Below, piece after piece: positions 57,357-64,000 of a stretch of 64,000 nt of DNA. Source of the DNA: an uncultured Prevotellaceae bacterium (lineage in GTDB: Bacteria; Bacteroidota; Bacteroidia; Bacteroidales; Bacteroidaceae). The translations under genes were made by a program, and so were the position numbers. The stretch is taken from contig CACXIP010000004.1 in assembly GCA_902767775.1 (NCBI GenBank), positions 186,001 through 250,000 of the forward strand, read 5' to 3'. Positions within the stretch are counted from its first letter, which is position 1, and every line of letters starts with the position of its first letter. The notes beneath the pieces are model-generated. The model saw only the letters and a list, made by a program, of their open reading frames with translations. It made no database searches and was not told the DNA's origin.

Positions 57357-57470
57357 ACAGGGGGTACGCTTAGAGCCCCCATGTGCGGCGTGTTAATAGT
57401 CGTGCTTTTGGCCAGGCCCGACGGTTAGTGAATCTCCGTGCAAAGAAAGGTAAACTTGTTTTTTAGTAGA
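57357..57470 (+). promoter_or_regulatory. Probable L13 autoregulatory mRNA leader
   Basis: The leader has a clear 5-bp G/C stem, GGGGG (57360-57364) with CCCCC (57376-57380), around a short loop. A second imperfect fold lies near 57398-57425 (GTCG...CGAC). A structured rplM leader in Bacteroidia (L13-Bacteroidia type) is known to me from comparative RNA work; membership here is inferred from position and structure, not alignment. Confidence 0.5.
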
Positions 57471-57486
57471 AATTTTAACATTAGAA

Positions 57487-57948
57487 ATGAACACTTTAAG
57501 TTACAAGACTGTTTCCGTCAATAGGGAAACAGCTCAGAAAGAGTGGGTCGTTATCGACGCCACCGATCAGGTGGTGGGTCGTCTCTGCTCCAAGGTAGCT
57601 AAATTGCTCCGCGGCAAGTACAAGCCCACTTTCACTCCCCACGTAGACTGTGGTGACAACGTGATTATCATCAATGCCGACAAGGTGGTCTTCACCGGCA
57701 AGAAAGAGACAGACAAGCTCTACACACGTTATACTGGCTATCCAGGTGGTCAGCGCTTTGAGACTCCTGCCAAGCTCCGCTTGCGCGAGGACGGTTCGGA
57801 GCGTATCATTCGTCATGCCGTAAAGGGCATGCTCCCCAAGGGTCCGCTCGGACGTAAACTGCTCGACAACCTCTTTGTCTATCCGGGTACAGAGCACAAG
57901 CATGAGGCTCAGAAACCCAAAGCAATTGATATTAACCAGTATAAATAA
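57487..57948 (+). CDS. rplM: 50S ribosomal protein L13
   Basis: A 153-residue primary 23S rRNA-binding protein of the large subunit. Family motifs include WVVIDATDQVVGRLCSKVAK (about 20-39), the HVDCGDNVIIINADKVVFTG segment (about 54-73) and the RHAVKGMLPKGPLGRKLLDN region (about 102-121). Length is slightly above that of E. coli L13 (142), as usual in Bacteroidota. It is the first gene of the classical rplM-rpsI pair, 8 bp before rpsI, preceded by a long structured leader that may let L13 repress its own operon. Confidence 0.97.
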   Translation: MNTLSYKTVSVNRETAQKEWVVIDATDQVVGRLCSKVAKLLRGKYKPTFTPHVDCGDNVIIINADKVVFTGKKETDKLYTRYTGYPGGQRFETPAKLRLREDGSERIIRHAVKGMLPKGPLGRKLLDNLFVYPGTEHKHEAQKPKAIDINQYK

Positions 57949-57956
57949 TCACACGA

Positions 57957-58346
57957 ATGGAATATTTATGTAATGCATTAGGCCGTCGTAAGAGTGCTGT
58001 GGCACGTGTTTACGTCAGCGATGGAACAGGCAAAATCACCATCAACAAGAAGGACCTCAACGAGTATTTCCCCTCAGCCATCCTTCAGTATGTTGTCAAG
58101 CAGCCCCTCGAGTTGCTCAATGTTGCCGACAAATATGATGTCAAGGTCAACCTCGACGGTGGTGGATTCACCGGTCAGAGCCAGGCTCTGAGGCTTGCCA
58201 TCGCCCGCGCCCTCGTGAAAATCAACGCAGAGGACAAGAAGGCACTCAAGGACCAGGGCTTCCTCACTCGTGACTCCCGTGCAGTGGAGCGCAAAAAGCC
58301 AGGTCGTCCCAAGGCACGCGCACGCTTCCAGTTCAGCAAGCGTTAA
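57957..58346 (+). CDS. rpsI: 30S ribosomal protein S9
   Basis: A 129-residue small-subunit protein whose C-terminal tail reaches the P-site tRNA. It shows the N-terminal NALGRRKSAVARVYVSDG motif, GGGFTGQSQALRLAIARAL (about 66-84) and the obligate basic tail KPGRPKARARFQFSKR ending in Lys-Arg. It follows rplM by 8 bp. A 139-bp structured gap separates it from rpsB, in which a conserved-looking hairpin lies. Confidence 0.97.
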   Translation: MEYLCNALGRRKSAVARVYVSDGTGKITINKKDLNEYFPSAILQYVVKQPLELLNVADKYDVKVNLDGGGFTGQSQALRLAIARALVKINAEDKKALKDQGFLTRDSRAVERKKPGRPKARARFQFSKR

Positions 58347-58376
58347 TCCGCGTATCTTCAATCTGTTTAGCATCCA

Positions 58377-58438
58377 AACTGGCGAGACTCTGCGCAGACC
58401 TCTTTGGGGTTTGCTGCACGATTACCCGCTGGCTGGTT
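58377..58438 (+). promoter_or_regulatory. Structured element before rpsB (possible S2 leader)
   Basis: An outer 7-bp stem AACTGGC (58377-58383) with GCTGGTT (58432-58438) encloses an inner 7-bp stem GCAGACC (58394-58400) with GGTTTGC (58408-58414). Both contain G-U pairs. The structure sits 48 nt before the rpsB start inside a 139-bp intergenic gap, as expected for autoregulation by S2. The family was not verified. Confidence 0.5.
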
Positions 58439-58485
58439 AGAAACAACTAAAAGGAAAGTAAACAATTTTTAATAACAAAACAATC

Positions 58486-59328
58486 ATGTCAAGAACAAAT
58501 TTTGATATGCTGCTGCAGGCTGGCTGCCACTTCGGCCACCTCCGCCGCAAATGGAATCCCGCCATGGAGCCCTATATCTTCATGGAGCGCAATGGTATCC
58601 ACATCATCGACCTCCACAAGACTGTGGCCAAAATCGACGAAGCCGCTGAGGCTCTCAAGCAGATTGCCAAGTCGGGCAAGAAAATTCTCTTCGTCGCTAC
58701 TAAAAAACAAGCAAAGGGCATCGTGGCTGAGAAAGCCGCCAGCATCAATATGCCTTACGTCAACGAGCGTTGGCCGGGTGGCATGCTCACCAACTTCCCC
58801 ACTATCCGCAAGGCTGTGAAGAAGATGGGCAACATCGACAAGCTCATCGCCGACGGTACATTCTCCAACCTCTCGAAGCGCGAGCTCCTGCAGGTGACAC
58901 GCCAGCGTGCCAAACTGGAGAAGAACCTGGGTTCCATCGTCGACCTCACCCGTCTGCCGTCAGCACTTTTCGTCGTTGACGTCATGAAGGAGAACATCGC
59001 TGTGAAGGAAGCCAAGCGTCTCGGCATCCCCGTGTTCGGTATCGTGGACACCAACTCCAACCCCAACGACATCGACTTCGTCATCCCCGCCAACGATGAC
59101 GCCAAGGACAGCATCGACGTTATCCTGAGCGCTTGCTGCGCCGCCATCGCCGAGGGTCTGGAGGAGCGTAAGGCTGAGAAGGCTGATGAGAAGGCTGCTG
59201 CCGAGCAGAGCGAGGAAGCTGCTGATGCAAGGCCCCGCCGCCAGCACCGTGCCCGCAAGGATGAGGCTCCCGCTGCTGTTGAGGAGGCTCCTGCCGCTGA
59301 GGAAGAGGAAGCACCTGCTGCAGAGTAA
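58486..59328 (+). CDS. rpsB: 30S ribosomal protein S2
   Basis: A 280-residue small-subunit protein, longer than the ~240 of E. coli. The core has the standard S2 motifs: FDMLLQAGCHFGHLRRKWNP near the start, FVATKKQAKGIV (about 67-78), YVNERWPGGMLTNF (about 88-101) and GIPVFGIVDTNSNPNDIDFV (about 181-200). The last ~55 residues are an Ala/Glu-rich extension (KADEKAAAEQSEEAADARP through the end). It likely lies outside the ribosomal core and is not seen in proteobacterial S2. It precedes tsf by 42 bp, the normal order. Confidence 0.96.
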   Translation: MSRTNFDMLLQAGCHFGHLRRKWNPAMEPYIFMERNGIHIIDLHKTVAKIDEAAEALKQIAKSGKKILFVATKKQAKGIVAEKAASINMPYVNERWPGGMLTNFPTIRKAVKKMGNIDKLIADGTFSNLSKRELLQVTRQRAKLEKNLGSIVDLTRLPSALFVVDVMKENIAVKEAKRLGIPVFGIVDTNSNPNDIDFVIPANDDAKDSIDVILSACCAAIAEGLEERKAEKADEKAAAEQSEEAADARPRRQHRARKDEAPAAVEEAPAAEEEEAPAAE

Positions 59329-59370
59329 TATCAAACATTCAGTTTAACAAAATTAGAACAGACAGATATC

Positions 59371-60372
59371 ATGGCTTACAAACCAAACATGGAAGATATC
59401 AAGAAGCTCCGCACTATGACTGGTGCAGGTCTCGCTGACGTGAAGAAAGCACTCGTTGAGGCTGAGGGAGACTTCGACAAGGCAAAGGACTTGCTCCGTG
59501 AGCGCGGACTCGCTATCGCCGCCAAGCGCAGTGACCGCGAGACATCCAATGGATGCGTGCTCGTCAAAGTGGTGGACGGCTTCGGCGCCATCATCGCCTT
59601 GAAGTGCGAGACCGACTTCGTCGCCAACGGCGCCGACTTCGTCGCACTCACACAGGCTATCCTCGACGCAGCTGTTGAGGCTCGTTGCAAGACTGTTGAG
59701 GAAGTGGCTGAACTGACTCTCGCTGACGGACAGAAAGTGGCTGACGCTGTGACCCAGCGCTCGGGCATCACTGGTGAGAAGATGGAACTTGACGGTTACA
59801 ACTTCATCGAAGGTGACAACATCTACAGCTACAACCACCAGGGCAAGAACATCCTCTGCACCCTCGTCCAGCTCAACAAGGACTATGAGGAGCAGGGTCA
59901 CAACATCACCCTCCAGGTGGCTTCAATGAACCCCGTCGCCCTCGACGAGGCCAGCGTGCCCCAGTCGGTGAAGGACAACGAGCTGCAGGTCGCCATCCAG
60001 AAGACCAAGGAGGAGCAGGTGGAGAAGGCCGTGGAGGCTGCTCTCAAGAAGGCTGGTATCAACCCAAACCTCGTGGACAGCGAAGACCACATCAACTCCA
60101 ACATCGCCAAGGGATGGCTCTCCGAGGAGGAGGCTGAGAAAGCCCGTGAGATCCGCACCCGCGTGGCTGCCGAGAAGGCTGCCAACCTGCCCGAGCAGAT
60201 GATTCAGAACATCGCCAAGGGCCGTCTTGCCAAGTTCTTCAAGGAGAACTGCCTTGTCAACCAGGAGTATATCCGTGCTGAGAACAAGGAGAATGTCGCC
60301 GCCTATCTGCAGGCTGCAGACAAGGAACTGAAGGTGGTGGCTTTCCGCCGCTTCACCCTCCGCGCCGACTAA
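59371..60372 (+). CDS. tsf: Elongation factor Ts
   Basis: Guanine-nucleotide exchange factor for EF-Tu, 333 residues. The N-terminal UBA-like domain has IKKLRTMTGAGLADVKKALV (about 11-30) with the TGAGL/DVKKAL signature. ALKCETDFVANGADFVALTQ (about 74-93) contains the conserved TDFV exchange motif. The core subdomains and coiled-coil insertion (about 180-300, KEEQVEKAVEAALKKAG) complete the family layout. It is the last gene of the ribosomal operon and is followed by a strong terminator at 60396-60438. Confidence 0.97.
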   Translation: MAYKPNMEDIKKLRTMTGAGLADVKKALVEAEGDFDKAKDLLRERGLAIAAKRSDRETSNGCVLVKVVDGFGAIIALKCETDFVANGADFVALTQAILDAAVEARCKTVEEVAELTLADGQKVADAVTQRSGITGEKMELDGYNFIEGDNIYSYNHQGKNILCTLVQLNKDYEEQGHNITLQVASMNPVALDEASVPQSVKDNELQVAIQKTKEEQVEKAVEAALKKAGINPNLVDSEDHINSNIAKGWLSEEEAEKAREIRTRVAAEKAANLPEQMIQNIAKGRLAKFFKENCLVNQEYIRAENKENVAAYLQAADKELKVVAFRRFTLRAD

Positions 60373-60395
60373 AACATCAGCGAAACTACCTATAG

Positions 60396-60438
60396 AGAGC
60401 CAATGGCATGACACCGCTCATGCGTTGGCTCTTTTTTG
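60396..60438 (+). terminator. Rho-independent terminator after tsf
   Basis: Stem AGAGCCAA (60396-60403) with TTGGCTCT (60425-60432), extended inward by CATGA/TCATG, then six T. It lies 24 bp beyond the tsf stop and overlaps a potential upstream start (60408) of the next gene, which is therefore rejected. Confidence 0.9.
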
Positions 60439-60470
60439 TTCATCCAATAGGACAGAAACTCAAGGAAGTC

Positions 60471-61085
60471 ATGAAAATCTTTGCCGTCGCATACAACTAC
60501 GATGCGTACAATAAAGCAGGGGAATCTCCGTTATATATGGGGAAAGAACCCGTCGTGTTCATGAAGGCGGACTCGGCGCTGCTCAAGGGAGGACGCCCGC
60601 TGTTTCTCCCCGATGAACTGGGGCGCATCGACTATGAGGCCGAACTGGTGGTGCGCATCTGCCGGTTGGGCAAGGGCATTCCCGAGAGGTTTGCCCACCG
60701 TTACTATGATGCTGTAACTTGTGGTGTGGACTTCACCGCCCGCGACCTGCAACAGCGGTTGAGTGCAGAGGGACTTCCATGGGACATCAGCAAGAGTTTC
60801 GATGGTGCCGCAGCAGTGGGGGAGTGGGTGCCGTGTGACGGCCTTCCTACCGACGGCATCCCGTTCCGACTTGATGTCAACCACACCACTGTGCAGGTGG
60901 GGCATTCGGCAGACATGCGCTGGAGCATCGATGCCCTCATCGCCTATATCAGTCGGTGGTTCACTTTGCGCACGGGCGACCTTATTTTTACCGGGACACC
61001 CTCGCCAACGGGACCCGTGCATATCGATGACCATATCACGGGCTACATCGGCGACAAAAAAGTATTGGAGTTCAATGTCAAATAG
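60471..61085 (+). CDS. Fumarylacetoacetate hydrolase (FAH) family protein
   Basis: A 204-residue cytosolic metal-dependent enzyme of the FAH fold. ATG 60471 (MKIFAVAYNYDAY) is used; the in-frame ATG at 60408 lies inside the tsf terminator. Metal ligands are expected in IDYEAELVVRI (about 54-64, the E-x-E of the family), with Asp in CGVDFTARDLQQR (about 87). The closing LIFTGTPSPTGPVHIDDHI (about 173-191) is a family signature. Members act as acylpyruvases, oxaloacetate decarboxylases/tautomerases or isomerases; the reaction here is undetermined. Its 3' end overlaps the porU start by 11 nt, so the two are translationally linked though functionally unrelated on present knowledge. Confidence 0.9.
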   Translation: MKIFAVAYNYDAYNKAGESPLYMGKEPVVFMKADSALLKGGRPLFLPDELGRIDYEAELVVRICRLGKGIPERFAHRYYDAVTCGVDFTARDLQQRLSAEGLPWDISKSFDGAAAVGEWVPCDGLPTDGIPFRLDVNHTTVQVGHSADMRWSIDALIAYISRWFTLRTGDLIFTGTPSPTGPVHIDDHITGYIGDKKVLEFNVK

Positions 61086-64000
61086 ACGATATAGTCATAT
61101 CCTCATCACCCTGCTGCTGTTGTGCTGCTGCATGACGGCTGTGGGTCAGCGTTTCTGCAACCTCACTGCCGACGAAGTGAGGATTGACTCTTTCGTGCCC
61201 CGTTTTGCCACCTCCATTCCCTTGGGAGAGAATTATGCCGACTCTGTATACACCGTCAGCATCCTCTATCCTGAGTTCATCGACATGACTCCATACAGTC
61301 TTAGGAAACTTCAGGCTCTGGGAGCCGATACGCTCTCCTCCTTGCCCGTTATTGAGAGCCGTGTGGTGGTGGAGCGCAAAAAAGGACTTTTGGAGGTGTC
61401 GTTTGTTCCCTTCGTCTTCCGTGAGGGAAAACATCGCATTCTCGTCAGTTTCATGCTTGATGTGAAGGCAGCGCCCATCACGGCATCCATGCCGCGCAAG
61501 GTGCGCCAGGCAGAGGCTGCCTCCGACCGCTATGCTGCTCATTCGGTGCTCTCCACAGGACGGTGGGCAAAGGTGAGGGTTTCCTCATCGGGCATCTACC
61601 AACTCACCGAGGCACTGGCACGACAGGCGGGCTTCTCCAATCTCAGCAAGGTGCGCATCTATGGTTATGGCGGTGCGTTGCAGAACGAGAAACTTGAAGG
61701 CAGCGAACTGAAAACCACTGACGACCTCAAGGAGGTGCCAACCTGTATGGTTGGCGGGCGAAGGCTGTTCTACGCACAGGGCCCCGTGACATGGAGCTCG
61801 TCATCCACGATGCGCCGCACGCGTAACCCCTATTCCGACTATGGCTATTATTTCATCACCGAGGCGGAGGGAGAACCGCTGACCATCGACAGCATATCCT
61901 TCGTCAAGGAGTATTACCCACGTCCTGAACATTACCACACGCTTCATGAGGTGGACAATTTCTCATGGTTTCAAGGAGGGCGCAACCTGTTTGAGAACAG
62001 TCCCATCAATGTGGGGGAATCCCGTACCTATACGCTCAACAACCCCAGCGGTGATGAAAGCGGACAGATAGCTGTCGCACTCACGGCGGGAGTCACCACA
62101 ACGGCGAAGGTGGAACTCAATGGCACAATGCTTGGTTCGCTCTTCATGTCACCGGGGGGATATGACAAGGGGGCAGAGACCATACAGGTGTATAAGGTGT
62201 CCAACCTGCATGCCACCGACACCGTCACCATCACCACGCTCAGCGGTGGTCCGGTGCGCCTCGACTATATCGACATTTATACCGCTACGCCTCGTGCCAT
62301 GACGGCACTGACCTATTCGGGCATCCCCGCTCCGGAGTATGTCTATACCATCACCAATCAGGACCTTCATGGAGACGGATCCGCAGACATGGTCATCATC
62401 ATTCCCACTTCGCAGAAATTGCTTCCGCAGGCGCAGCGCATCGCACAGATGCATGAGCAGCGCGACAGCATGAGGGTGCGCATCGTCCCTGCCGACGAAC
62501 TGTTCAATGAGTTCTCGAGCGGCACACCTGACGCCAATGCTTATCGCCGATATCTCAAGATGCTTTACGACAGGGCAGGGAGTGAGGCGGACTTGCCCAA
62601 GTACCTGCTGCTCTTCGGCGACGGGTTCTGGGACAACCGCATGCTCACCAGCGACTGCCGCAGTTATTCTCCCGACGACTTCCTCCTCTGCTTCGAGAGC
62701 GAAGAGTCGTTCAGTGAAATCTACTGTTATGTCGACGATGGATTCTTCGGACTTTTGGACGACGGCGAGGGTGTCAATCCTGCCTCATCCGACAAGCTCG
62801 ACCTCGCTGTGGGACGTTTCCCCGTGCACACCATTGCTGACGCTAAGACGCTTACCGACAAGACGGTCAACTATGCCGCTAATGCAGATGCGGGAGCCTG
62901 GCAAAACCAGGTCGTCGTGTTGGGCGATGACGGCAATAACAACTCTCACCTGGCGGATGCCGACAACGCTGCCAACCTCATCAACTCGCTCTACCCGGGT
63001 TTCCAAATCAAGAAAGTAATCTGGGATGCCTATACACGTGTCACTTCGGCGACAGGCAACACCTATCCCGACTGCACGCGCGACATCAAGCAGATTCAGA
63101 CAAATGGTGCTCTGCTCATCGACTACTCCGGCCATGGCTCTGCCATCAGCATTTCGCATGAGCGTGTCCTTGTCCTGCAGGACTTCAAGGACTTCACCAA
63201 CACGCACACACCGCTGTGGATAACAGCGTCGTGCGATATCATGCCCTTTGACATGGCAGAGGAGTGCATCGGCGTGGAGGCATTGCTCAACAAAAAGGGT
63301 GGAGCGATGGCATTCTTCGGGACGACACGCACGGTATACCAAAGTTACAATGCCTATCTCAACCGTTCCTACATGAAGCATGTGCTCAATGTGGTGAACG
63401 GCAAGCCGGTGAGTATAGGTGAGGCACAACGCCTCGCCAAGAACGAGATGATTACCTCGGGAGAAGACCGCACCACCAACAAATTGCGCTACTCGCTTCT
63501 GGGCGACCCCGCCCTTTGTCTGCATGTGCCTACCCTTAGTGCAGTGGTCGACTCCATCAATGGCGTCGCTGTGGGTAGTGCCGACATCACCCTTAAGGCG
63601 GGTGCCACCATCAGGGTGAGCGGCCATGTGGAGCGTAATGGTCAGAAAGACGAATCTTTCGACGGACTGATGACAGCCACTGTGCGTGATTCAGAGGAGA
63701 CCGTCGTCTGCAAGGGGCAGGCAGAGGACTCCAACACCGTTTTTTCCTATAGGGACCGTCCAAATGTCCTCTTCAATGGTTCGGACAACGTCAGCAAAGG
63801 CTCGTTCCACTTCACCTTCGCCGTGCCGATGGACATCAACTACACCGATGGTCAGGGACTCATGAACATCTATGCTGTCAACAATGAGCACACGCTCCTG
63901 GCGCATGGTGCCTGTGACAAGTTCAAGGTGGGCGGAACCGACGTGTCAAGCAATGACAACATCGGACCGTCTATCTACTGCTACCTCAATACTCCGTCGT
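61075..64000 (+). CDS. porU: Type IX secretion system sortase PorU (3' end cut by window)
   Basis: C25 (gingipain-fold) cysteine protease/transpeptidase at the outer surface that removes T9SS sorting tails and attaches cargo to A-LPS. The frame is open for 975 codons to the window edge. It has a signal peptide of about 1-25 (LLLLCCCMTAVGQ) and the N-terminal segment STGRWAKVRVSSSGIYQLTE (about 161-180) typical of PorU. The catalytic dyad is His687 (DYSGHGSAIS) and Cys720 (ITASCDIMPF). The visible C-terminal YLNTPS fits the beta-domain before the normal end near 1150-1200. The start ATG 61075 lies inside the FAH gene end (11-nt overlap). It could process the M6 and LamG-like proteins encoded at 15-20 kb. 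Confidence 0.93.
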   Translation, partial: MSNRRYSHILITLLLLCCCMTAVGQRFCNLTADEVRIDSFVPRFATSIPLGENYADSVYTVSILYPEFIDMTPYSLRKLQALGADTLSSLPVIESRVVVERKKGLLEVSFVPFVFREGKHRILVSFMLDVKAAPITASMPRKVRQAEAASDRYAAHSVLSTGRWAKVRVSSSGIYQLTEALARQAGFSNLSKVRIYGYGGALQNEKLEGSELKTTDDLKEVPTCMVGGRRLFYAQGPVTWSSSSTMRRTRNPYSDYGYYFITEAEGEPLTIDSISFVKEYYPRPEHYHTLHEVDNFSWFQGGRNLFENSPINVGESRTYTLNNPSGDESGQIAVALTAGVTTTAKVELNGTMLGSLFMSPGGYDKGAETIQVYKVSNLHATDTVTITTLSGGPVRLDYIDIYTATPRAMTALTYSGIPAPEYVYTITNQDLHGDGSADMVIIIPTSQKLLPQAQRIAQMHEQRDSMRVRIVPADELFNEFSSGTPDANAYRRYLKMLYDRAGSEADLPKYLLLFGDGFWDNRMLTSDCRSYSPDDFLLCFESEESFSEIYCYVDDGFFGLLDDGEGVNPASSDKLDLAVGRFPVHTIADAKTLTDKTVNYAANADAGAWQNQVVVLGDDGNNNSHLADADNAANLINSLYPGFQIKKVIWDAYTRVTSATGNTYPDCTRDIKQIQTNGALLIDYSGHGSAISISHERVLVLQDFKDFTNTHTPLWITASCDIMPFDMAEECIGVEALLNKKGGAMAFFGTTRTVYQSYNAYLNRSYMKHVLNVVNGKPVSIGEAQRLAKNEMITSGEDRTTNKLRYSLLGDPALCLHVPTLSAVVDSINGVAVGSADITLKAGATIRVSGHVERNGQKDESFDGLMTATVRDSEETVVCKGQAEDSNTVFSYRDRPNVLFNGSDNVSKGSFHFTFAVPMDINYTDGQGLMNIYAVNNEHTLLAHGACDKFKVGGTDVSSNDNIGPSIYCYLNTPS

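Noticed and set aside
60408-60470. Upstream start of the FAH-family gene
   Set aside because: It falls inside the tsf terminator hairpin and adds residues that precede the normal FAH start.

Overview
The window reads as a chromosomal segment of a Bacteroidota bacterium, most likely Prevotellaceae. The support is: repeated promoters of the Bacteroidetes type (TTTG, 19-20 bp, TAnnTTTG) with few obvious Shine-Dalgarno sites; a SusC/SusD pair; a PorU-type type IX secretion (T9SS) sortase together with secreted proteins carrying T9SS-like C-terminal tails; a C10 (streptopain/interpain-like) peptidase; and SpoIIE/STAS signalling. No rRNA gene, transposase, integrase, phage gene or CRISPR array was recognised. 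One tRNA-Leu(UAG) is present.

Layout. 1-7.3 kb: end of a bile-acid/sodium symporter-family gene, ispD on the other strand, then a tight run of CE2-like esterase, large DUF4450-like glycosidase-like protein and a long RluA-type pseudouridine synthase. 7.3-11.5 kb: an 85-bp tandem promoter duplication in front of acyl-CoA synthetase, prfB, a 47-aa membrane protein and a CYTH protein, with a convergent VanZ gene overlapping the end. 11.6-15.3 kb: two tandem sodium:neurotransmitter-type symporters and a helix-hairpin-helix protein. 15.4-26 kb: secreted hydrolases and surface proteins (M6 metalloprotease, LamG-like T9SS protein, S8 protease, C10 protease with dockerin-like tail, SH3 protein). 26-29 kb: lipoprotein, tRNA-Leu, exported flavodoxin, a PepSY-like gene flanked by inverted minisatellites, and a 47-aa small gene with its own promoter and terminator. 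29.1-32 kb: an operon of SpoIIE phosphatase fused to an RsbW-like kinase domain, STAS protein and AraC-type regulator. 32-36.5 kb: glycosyltransferase, divergent DUF4421-PI-PLC fusion, and a nuclease-domain relic. 36.6-49.7 kb: GH3 glucosidase, parC-DUF3316-S41 peptidase, SusC/SusD. 49.7-53.6 kb: TPR-CHAT caspase-like protein and a secreted partner. 53.9-57.2 kb: trmD coupled to a secreted toroid-like protein. 57.3-60.4 kb: rplM-rpsI-rpsB-tsf with two structured leaders. 60.4 kb to the end: FAH-family hydrolase overlapping porU, which runs off the window.

The most notable non-genic signal is a family of long repeat arrays (38.9, 44.3 and 53.6 kb). They share a core (ATTACTAACGTGGTATCAAT) and always lie in the same orientation relative to the next downstream gene: GH3, susC, and the secreted partner of the CHAT protein. 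All three encode exported or surface proteins, so a shared leader or variable regulatory element is possible. The other candidates for an undescribed system are the CHAT pair and the phosphatase/kinase fusion-STAS-AraC operon.
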